Part shown: piece by piece, positions 7,975-12,639 of the stretch
Numbering within the stretch: the first letter of the stretch is position 1
How the letters are laid out: the number at the start of each line of letters is the position of its first letter
From: an uncultured Archangium sp.
GTDB lineage: Bacteria; Myxococcota; Myxococcia; Myxococcales; Myxococcaceae
Reading direction: 5' to 3'
Assembly (NCBI GenBank): GCA_946479335.1
Contig: CAMLFP010000138.1
Span: 1 to 12,639, forward strand
DNA: 12,639 nucleotides
Notes under the pieces: model-generated
What the model was told of the DNA's origin: nothing
Seen by the model: only the letters and a program-made list of their open reading frames with translations
The model's database searches: none
Program-made: the position numbers and the translations under genes

Positions 7975-8868
7975 TCACTTCAAGGTGGGCTTCAGCAGGC
8001 GCTGGAGCCACGCCATGAAGGCGCGCACGCGGCGCGGCACCGAGCGCCCGTAGCCGTGCACCAGCGAGACCGGCAGCGCGGGCGCGGTGAAGCGCGGCAA
8101 CACCTCGCGCACCGTGCCGTTGGCCAGCGCGGCGGTCATCACCGTCGACACGCGCCCCACCTGGCCGATGCCGAAGCCCGCCAGACAGGCCGCGTGGTAC
8201 GCGTCGACGTTGTTCACGGTGATGAGCGCGCGCATCGGCTTCTCTTCTCGCCCGTGCGCGAACATCGGCTCCTCTTCGCCGAGGCGGTGCGCGTAGTGCA
8301 CGACGTAGTGTGACTCGAGGTCGCGCAGCGACTCCGGCACGCCGTAGCGCTGGAGGTACGCCGCGCTGGCGCAGTTCATCATCGGCAGCACGCCCAGCCG
8401 CGTGGCGTTCAACGACGAGTCGGTCAGCACGCCCACGCGCAGCACACAGTCGAAGCCGTCGCGCAGCACGTCCACCAGCCGGTCGGTCACCGAGACCTGC
8501 AGCTCCAGCAACGGGTGCGCCGCACAGAACTCCGGCAGCCGGGGGATGATGACGTCGCGCGCCAGCGTCACCGGGAGGTCGACGCGCAGCCGCCCGGTGA
8601 TGCTGCTGGGCGCGGCGAAGAGCGCGCTCAACTGGTCGGCGTCGTGCACGAGGCGCTGGGCGCGCGGCAGCAACTGTTCGCCCTCTGGCGTGAGCCGCAC
8701 CGCGCGCGTGGTGCGCAGCAGCAGCCGGCCGCCGAGTTCCTTCTCCAGCGCGGAGACCGCCAGCGACACGCGCGACTTGGACACATTCAGCGCCGACGCC
8801 GCCTTCGTGAAGCTGCCCTGCGCCGCCACTTCGATGAACGCGCGCGCCGCTTCGAGGTCGAGAGCCAT
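7975..8868 (-). CDS. LysR-family transcriptional regulator
   Basis: The 297-residue product has the normal LysR length. The N-terminal winged helix-turn-helix covers about residues 1-60: FIEVAAQGSFTKAASALNVSKSRVSLAVSALEK followed by RLLLRTTRAVRLTPEGE. A substrate-binding domain follows from about residue 88 (GRLRVDLPVTLARDVIIPRLPEF onward). The start at 8868 (MALDLEAARAF) matches the family. An in-frame start at 8985 would add 39 unrelated residues and run into the divergent dehydrogenase gene, so it is rejected. No ribosome binding site is visible: an inverted repeat lies immediately before the ATG, so the message may be leaderless or weakly translated. The gene is divergent from a short-chain dehydrogenase with 101 bp between, the classic layout for a LysR regulator and its target, so it probably controls that gene and itself. 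The effector is unknown. The RTTRxVxLTPEG block is typical of the large CrgA/DmlR-like branch. Confidence 0.93.
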   Translation of the reverse strand: MALDLEAARAFIEVAAQGSFTKAASALNVSKSRVSLAVSALEKELGGRLLLRTTRAVRLTPEGEQLLPRAQRLVHDADQLSALFAAPSSITGRLRVDLPVTLARDVIIPRLPEFCAAHPLLELQVSVTDRLVDVLRDGFDCVLRVGVLTDSSLNATRLGVLPMMNCASAAYLQRYGVPESLRDLESHYVVHYAHRLGEEEPMFAHGREEKPMRALITVNNVDAYHAACLAGFGIGQVGRVSTVMTAALANGTVREVLPRFTAPALPVSLVHGYGRSVPRRVRAFMAWLQRLLKPTLK

Positions 8869-8887
8869 TGTTTCAAAATACGAAACA
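8869..8887. promoter_or_regulatory. Palindromic LysR-type operator
   Basis: TGTTTC-N7-GAAACA is a perfect 6-bp inverted repeat with an AT-rich spacer. It contains the T-N11-A signature (T8872, A8884) expected of LysR binding boxes. It directly touches the lysR start codon and lies 82 bp before the dehydrogenase ATG, in an otherwise GC-rich intergenic region. It is a good candidate for autorepression plus control of the divergent gene. Confidence 0.6.
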
Positions 8888-8956
8888 GTCTGTCGGAGCG
8901 CCACGTCTTCTCCCGGCGAGGGGGCGCGCGTATTCCTTCGCTCGAACCCGCAGCAC

Positions 8957-8962
8957 GAAAGG
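8957..8962 (+). promoter_or_regulatory. Ribosome binding site of the dehydrogenase gene
   Basis: GAAAGG ends 7 nt before the ATG at 8970 and supports that start over the longer open frame beginning at 8868, which runs through the intergenic operator. Confidence 0.55.
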
Positions 8963-8969
8963 CACTCCC

Positions 8970-9725
8970 ATGAATCGCATCGCACTCATCACCGGTGGCA
9001 GCCGCGGCCTCGGCCGCTCGATGGCGCTGGCGCTCGCCGGCAAGGGCATCGACGTCGTCATCACGTACCACTCGCAGGAAGCGGAGGCCGCGAAGGTGGT
9101 GGCGGCCATCGAGGCGCAGGGCCGCAAGGGCGCGGCGCTGCAGCTCGACGTCGGCGACAGCAAGCGCTTCCCCGCCTTCGTGGAGACGCTGCAGGCCACG
9201 CTGAGCAAGCGCTTCGGCGCGCAGAAGCTGAACATCCTCGTCAACAACGCGGGCACGGGCCTGAGCGCGCCGTTCGCGCAGACCACCGAGGAGAAGTTCG
9301 ACCAACTGGTGAACGAGCACCTGAAGGCGCCCTACTTCCTCACGCAGCGGCTGTTGCCGGTGCTGGAAGACGGCGCGCGCATCTTGAACGTGTCGTCGGG
9401 GCTGGCGCGCATGACGCTCCCCGGCTCGTCGGCGTACGGCGCGCTCAAGGCCGCGGTGGAGACGCTGACGCGCTACCAGGCGAAGGAGCTCGGCGCGCGG
9501 AAGATGACGGTCAACGTGGTGGCGCCCGGCGCGGTGGCCACCGACTTCAACGGCGGGCACGTGCGCGACAACGCGCAACTGCAGGCGATGTTGCTGCCGG
9601 GCATCGCGCTCGGGCGCATCGGCATGCCGGAAGACATCGGCCCCGCCGTGGCAGCGCTGGTCTCCGAGGAGCTGGCGTGGATGACGGCCCAGCGCATCGA
9701 GCTCTCCGGCGGACAGAACCTGTGA
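8970..9725 (+). CDS. Short-chain dehydrogenase/reductase (SDR), NAD(P)-dependent
   Basis: The 251-residue product is full length for a classical SDR. The nucleotide-binding motif TGGSRGLG is at residues 8-15, NNAG at 92-95, and the catalytic set is Ser143, Tyr156 and Lys160 (SAYGALK), with the Ser-Tyr spacing of 13 seen in the family; Asn115 is a candidate fourth catalytic residue. The C-terminus RIELSGGQNL is typical. Arg12 in the glycine motif favours NADP(H), but this is inference. It resembles FabG-like oxidoreductases, yet no acp, fabD or fabF gene adjoins it. Its position opposite a LysR gene suggests an inducible reductase acting on a small molecule or xenobiotic rather than core fatty-acid synthesis. 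It is cytoplasmic. It has its own ribosome binding site and no cotranscribed partner close behind. Confidence 0.95.
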   Translation: MNRIALITGGSRGLGRSMALALAGKGIDVVITYHSQEAEAAKVVAAIEAQGRKGAALQLDVGDSKRFPAFVETLQATLSKRFGAQKLNILVNNAGTGLSAPFAQTTEEKFDQLVNEHLKAPYFLTQRLLPVLEDGARILNVSSGLARMTLPGSSAYGALKAAVETLTRYQAKELGARKMTVNVVAPGAVATDFNGGHVRDNAQLQAMLLPGIALGRIGMPEDIGPAVAALVSEELAWMTAQRIELSGGQNL

Positions 9726-9742
9726 CGTAGCGGGTGGCGCTT

Positions 9743-9803
9743 GGCGCGCGTGAAACGTCCGCCTCGCATTGGAAACGCCGCGATCGCTGGCTTCACGCGT
9801 GCC
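9743..9803. repeat. Inverted repeat between SDR and UnbV-lipoprotein genes
   Basis: GGCGCGCGTGAA (9743-9754) faces TTCACGCGTGCC (9792-9803), complementary at 11 of 12 positions with the remaining pair G-T, over a 37-nt loop. It begins 17 bp after the dehydrogenase stop and ends 21 bp before the next ATG. It could be a terminator-like or regulatory hairpin; no T-tract follows. Confidence 0.4.
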
Positions 9804-9824
9804 CGGGCAGTAGCGGCCTCGCCC

Positions 9825-11843
9825 ATGCGCCGTGTCCTCACTGCCCTCCTCGTCTGCGCCTGCGCGAACCCCGCCGGCAACTCGCAGTTCCTCGGCGCGG
9901 GCGCGGTGACGCTCGTCGACGGCGGCGCGCCGGAGCCCGAGGTCGACGCCGGCCCGGTGAATGTCTACGCGACGCAGCGCACGCTGGCCCCGATGAGCGG
10001 CCCCGCGACGTGCGCGCCCTCGACGCACGGCACGCAGTTCACCGACGTCACCGCCGCGTGGAAGTTGAGCACCGTGCGCGGCAACCGCCTGTCGGTGGCC
10101 GACCTCGACAACGACGGCTACCCCGACCTCGTCATCTCTTCGAATACGCCGAACCACCGGCCGCAGCTCGCGTTGCCTGACGGCGGCGCGGAGGGGCTGG
10201 TCGACGTGCTGATGAACCGCGCGTCGCCCGACGGCGGCCGCGCCTTCGAGTCGAACCGGCTCAACGGCTTCTTCTGGGCGCGCACGCTGTCGCTGACGGA
10301 GCTGCGCTCGGCGCACCTCGCGGTCTTCGGCGACGTCGACAACGACGGCGACCTCGACGCGTTCTCCGGCAGCTACGTCGACCCGCAGCACCCGGAGACC
10401 GACCCCGGTGACCGCAGCGAAATCCTCCTCAACGACGGGCACGGCAACTTCGAGTTCGCGCCGCAGTCGGCCACCACACCGAAGTCGTTTCAGTTGTGGC
10501 CCACCAGCAGCGCGTCCTTCACCGACATCGACCGCGATGGACGCCTCGATGTGTGGGTCGGCAATTGGTACGCCGACTACGGCTACAGCTCCATCGGCGT
10601 GCAGGCGCGGCTGTACCAGGGCGTGGGCAACGGCACCTTCACCGACGCGACATCGAGTGCCGGGCTCATCACCCGCCCCGACGGCTTCGACACCTTCTCG
10701 AACCACCGGCCCGCGTACGGCGTCACCGCGTGCGACGTGACCGGCGACGGCGCGCCGGAGCTGCTGCTCTCCGCGTACGGCCGCCAGGCGAACCTGCTGT
10801 ACCGCAACGACGGCGCCGGCCACTTCACCGACGAGAGCTGGAGCTCCGGCTTCGCGGGCGACGGCAACTTCAACTACGCCGACAACCAGAACTTCGAGTG
10901 CTACTGCACCGCGCACCCGACGCAGCCCGACTGCGCCGACGCGGGCGCGCCGCTCGTGCAGTGTGGGACGCCGGCGGACTCCGCGTGGGGCGTCGGCACC
11001 GATGACCAGCCGTGGCGCAACAACGGCAACACCTTCTCCACGTGGTGCGGCGACGTCGACGGCGACGGGTTGAACGAGCTGTACAACGCTGAAATCCACC
11101 ACTGGTGGGCGGGCCAGTCGTCTGACTCCTCGGAGCTGCTGCGCAATGACTCCGATGGCGGCGCCGCGCACTTCACGCGCCCGGGCAACGCGGTCACCGG
11201 CCTCGCGCCTCCGCGCGTCGGCGTCGATTGGAACGAGGGCGGGTTGATGGCCGCGGGCGGCGACCTCGACAACGACGGGCTCCTCGACCTCGTGCTCGCC
11301 GAGAGCGACTACCCCGACCAGTTCGGCGAACTCTTCTCGCAGCAGGAAGACGGCGGCTTCACGCGCGTGCGCACGCAGTGGAACCTCTCGCACCCGTGCA
11401 TGTCGGGCCTCGCAGTGGCCGACTTCGATCGCGACGGTGACCTCGACGTGCTGGCCGGTGCGAGCCGCGCGCGTGACTGCGCCGCGCTGTGGCCCGCGAA
11501 TGAGGTGCACCTCTATGAGAACACCGCGCCCGCCGGGCAGTGGCTGCTGCTGCATCTCGAGGGCGATGGCGTCACCGCGAACCGCTCCGCCATCGGCGCG
11601 CGCGTCACCGTGAAGTCCGGAGGCCACACCGTCACCCGCGAGGTGTCGGGCGGCTACGGCCACTTCGGCATGCAGAACGACCTCACGCTGCACATCGGCC
11701 TCGGCGGCTGCGACGGCGCTGATGAAGTCACGGTCCGCTGGCCCGATGCGCAAGGCACCACGCAGACGTTCACGCGCGTGCCCGCGGGTCACTTCGTGAT
11801 GCTGAAGCAGGGCGTCGATACGGTGTTCGACCTCGGGCTCTAA
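9825..11843 (+). CDS. FG-GAP/VCBS-repeat lipoprotein with C-terminal ASPIC/UnbV domain
   Basis: The ATG at 9825 gives 672 residues and a lipoprotein signal MRRVLTALLVCAC with Cys13 as the likely lipidated residue. The longer frame from 9741 puts 28 unlikely residues before this signal and is rejected. Seven DxDxDG-type calcium motifs lie at residues 93, 170, 234, 304 (DVTGDG), 410, 480 and 533, consistent with a seven-bladed beta-propeller of FG-GAP/VCBS type. From about residue 573 to the end is an ASPIC/UnbV domain (SAIGARVTVKSGGHTVTREV, then DEVTVRWPDA). This architecture is the CRTAC1-like family, commonly exported and thought to bind calcium and partner proteins or glycans. A Cys-containing loop (ECYC...DC...QCG, about 358-384) interrupts the propeller. 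It is probably surface or periplasmic and monocistronic. The exact role is unknown; the domain call is strong. Confidence 0.93.
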   Translation: MRRVLTALLVCACANPAGNSQFLGAGAVTLVDGGAPEPEVDAGPVNVYATQRTLAPMSGPATCAPSTHGTQFTDVTAAWKLSTVRGNRLSVADLDNDGYPDLVISSNTPNHRPQLALPDGGAEGLVDVLMNRASPDGGRAFESNRLNGFFWARTLSLTELRSAHLAVFGDVDNDGDLDAFSGSYVDPQHPETDPGDRSEILLNDGHGNFEFAPQSATTPKSFQLWPTSSASFTDIDRDGRLDVWVGNWYADYGYSSIGVQARLYQGVGNGTFTDATSSAGLITRPDGFDTFSNHRPAYGVTACDVTGDGAPELLLSAYGRQANLLYRNDGAGHFTDESWSSGFAGDGNFNYADNQNFECYCTAHPTQPDCADAGAPLVQCGTPADSAWGVGTDDQPWRNNGNTFSTWCGDVDGDGLNELYNAEIHHWWAGQSSDSSELLRNDSDGGAAHFTRPGNAVTGLAPPRVGVDWNEGGLMAAGGDLDNDGLLDLVLAESDYPDQFGELFSQQEDGGFTRVRTQWNLSHPCMSGLAVADFDRDGDLDVLAGASRARDCAALWPANEVHLYENTAPAGQWLLLHLEGDGVTANRSAIGARVTVKSGGHTVTREVSGGYGHFGMQNDLTLHIGLGGCDGADEVTVRWPDAQGTTQTFTRVPAGHFVMLKQGVDTVFDLGL

Positions 11844-11899
11844 GGGGAGGGCACTTCACCGGGAGAGCCGGCGCGTCCGTCGTCCCGATGCTGGCCCCT

Positions 11900-11912
11900 C
11901 GGCTTCGAGCCG
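11900..11912. terminator. Small hairpin downstream of the UnbV lipoprotein gene
   Basis: CGGCT-TCG-AGCCG forms a 5-bp stem with a 3-nt loop 56 bp after the stop. No T-run follows, so its role as a terminator is weakly supported. Confidence 0.2.
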
Positions 11913-11936
11913 CACTCGTTCAAGCGTCGGGAACTC

Positions 11937-11990
11937 GATTTTGAAATTTCGAGCTCCCGCACGCCGCCCTCCGCCCAACTGAGTGCTGGC
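11937..11990 (+). repeat. Left arm of the long inverted repeat
   Basis: The arm begins with an AT-rich end (GATTTTGAAATTTC), unusual in this GC-rich DNA, then GAGCTCCC and GCACGCCGCC. The first 32 bases differ from the right arm at one position only; the last 22 differ at six. Confidence 0.75.
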
Positions 11991-12177
11991 GCTTCGACGA
12001 GCCGCACCTTCGTTCACCGCCACCACCGAGGCGTGTCATCTCCTCCGCGGCGCGAGCACGCCCGTCTCCTCTCTGCTTTCACTGCACGTCTTCGCGGTAC
12101 GTGAGTCCACGCGCCGCAAGGACGACACGGGATGGCGCGGTGGTGGCGGCGCTTGATGAGGGGCGCTCGTTGACGAG

Positions 12178-12231
12178 GCCAGCGTGCAGTTGGGTGGCCG
12201 GCGGCGTGCGGGAGCTCGAAATTTGAAAATC
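12178..12231 (-). repeat. Right arm of the long inverted repeat
   Basis: Read on the minus strand it begins GATTTTCAAATTTC and follows the left arm with 47 of 54 matches. The 187-bp segment between the arms retains scattered complementarity. Confidence 0.75.
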
Positions 12232-12348
12232 AGGCACCGTCAGCTTGCGACAGCGCGCCCGAAGTTGAGGAGCACGCGCGACACGTGCACGACGTTCGCC
12301 TGCATCAGACTCACCTCCCTCAAAGCCGACGACTAGGGTGCGCGCCGC

Positions 12349-12639
12349 ATGTCGCTCATCGCCGTCATCCCCTCTCGCTACGCCGCGCAACGCTTCCCCG
12401 GAAAACCGCTCATCCCGCTGCTCGGCAAACCGATGGTGCAGCACGTGTACGAGCGCTGCGTCGAAGCGAAGTGCTTCTCGCGCGTCATCGTCGCCACCGA
12501 CGACGAGCGCATCGCGACGGCGGTCCGCGGGTTCGGCGGAGACGTTCACATGACCTCGCCCACCTGCGCCTCCGGCACCGACCGCGTCGCGGAGGTCGCC
12601 GCTGCGCTCGGCTCCGATGACGTCTTCATCAACGTGCAG
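12349..12639 (+). CDS. kdsB: 3-deoxy-manno-octulosonate cytidylyltransferase (CMP-Kdo synthetase), 5' part
   Basis: Ninety-seven codons run open to the window end, so the gene is cut; the family is about 250 residues long and roughly 40% is present. The start [21 protein letters not shown] matches the KdsB nucleotide-binding signature (IPARYxSxRxPGKPL). [22 protein letters not shown], the SGTDR-like segment [11 protein letters not shown], and VFINVQ (which in the family leads into GDEP) follow in the right order. The enzyme activates Kdo with CTP to give CMP-Kdo for the inner core of lipopolysaccharide in the cytoplasm, so the host is a Gram-negative with Kdo-containing LPS. The start is supported by the family alignment; the nearest purine-rich sequence (TAGGG, 12334-12338) is a poor ribosome site and may instead belong to a promoter. 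Partners such as pyrG or kdsA, often found beside kdsB, would lie outside the window. Confidence 0.96.
   Translation, partial: MSLIAVIPSRYAAQRFPGKPLIPLLGKPMVQHVYERCVEAKCFSRVIVATDDERIATAVRGFGGDVHMTSPTCASGTDRVAEVAAALGSDDVFINVQ

Larger units (their letters stand above)
11937..12231. repeat. Long imperfect palindrome, possible MITE or palindromic intergenic element
   Basis: The two ends are 54-bp inverted copies (47 of 54 identical). Shorter complementary blocks continue inward in the same order: CGCCACCACCG at 12018-12028 versus its complement at 12138-12148, and GCGGCGCG at 12047-12054 versus 12110-12117. All three pairs share an axis near 12082-12084, so the whole 295 bp behaves as one degenerate palindrome. 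A local hairpin (ACTGCACGT 12081-12089 with ACGTGAGT 12099-12106, one bulge) sits near the centre. No transposase and no clear target-site duplication are visible. It could be a decayed MITE, two oppositely inserted copies of a REP-like repeat, or a structured RNA. Confidence 0.65.
11844..12348. other. 505-bp intergenic region without a convincing gene
   Basis: This stretch separates the UnbV lipoprotein gene from kdsB. It holds a small hairpin (11900-11912), the long imperfect palindrome (11937-12231), and about 117 bp before kdsB. Open frames cross it, including one of 156 codons on the minus strand from 12549 to 12079, but that one covers the 5' part of kdsB antisense and lacks family-like features. 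No tRNA, transposase or other RNA gene is recognised. Confidence 0.7.

Noticed and set aside
8869..8985. Upstream start for the LysR regulator
   Set aside because: The added 39 residues resemble nothing in the family, cover the operator and overlap the start of the divergent dehydrogenase gene.
8787..11792. 1001-codon open frame on the minus strand across the SDR and UnbV genes
   Set aside because: It opposes two genes with clear family motifs, overlaps part of lysR in another frame, and has a low-complexity Arg/Ala/Val-rich product with no domain.
11937..12231. Insertion sequence or CRISPR-type array
   Set aside because: There is no transposase frame, no clear target-site duplication and no series of spaced direct repeats; only one inverted pair is present.
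12079..12549. 156-codon minus-strand frame between the palindrome and kdsB
   Set aside because: It runs antisense over about 200 bp of kdsB, shows no domain, and its C-terminal part is simply one arm of the inverted repeat read through.

Overview
The window is GC-rich, has strong G/C third-position bias, and is packed with Ala/Arg/Asp-rich proteins. It carries several lipoproteins or secreted proteins, a carboxypeptidase-regulatory-like repeat protein, an FG-GAP/UnbV lipoprotein and an LPS gene (kdsB). Together these suggest a Gram-negative myxobacterium (Myxococcota). That placement is inferred from style and gene content; no marker gene here proves it.

Layout: (1) 3-1900, two overlapping secreted-protein genes on the + strand: an unrecognised conserved-type protein and an alpha/beta hydrolase. 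(2) 1959-5063, a 1034-residue anchored protein made of about ten beta-sandwich repeats with a Cys-rich insert. (3) 5135-7971, a lipoprotein gene overlapping by ATGA a polytopic membrane protein of the family named 'site-specific recombinase' (SpecificRecomb/Gcr type). (4) 7975-9725, a LysR regulator (- strand) divergent from a short-chain dehydrogenase, with a palindromic LysR-type box abutting the regulator's start codon. (5) 9825-11843, a lipoprotein with seven Ca-binding FG-GAP-like motifs and an ASPIC/UnbV C-terminus. (6) 11844-12348, about 500 bp without a convincing gene, holding a roughly 295-bp imperfect palindrome with AT-rich ends and 54-bp arms at about 87% identity. (7) 12349 to the window end, the 5' part of kdsB.

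Most products are exported or membrane-bound, so this looks like a cell-envelope neighbourhood, but the genes form no recognised single pathway. The LysR/SDR pair is a self-contained regulatory module. kdsB starts a separate unit for CMP-Kdo synthesis.

No CRISPR array, rRNA, tRNA, phage module or transposase was seen. The least explained signals are the long intergenic palindrome, the membrane nature of the 'recombinase', and the five-cysteine insert in the large repeat protein.
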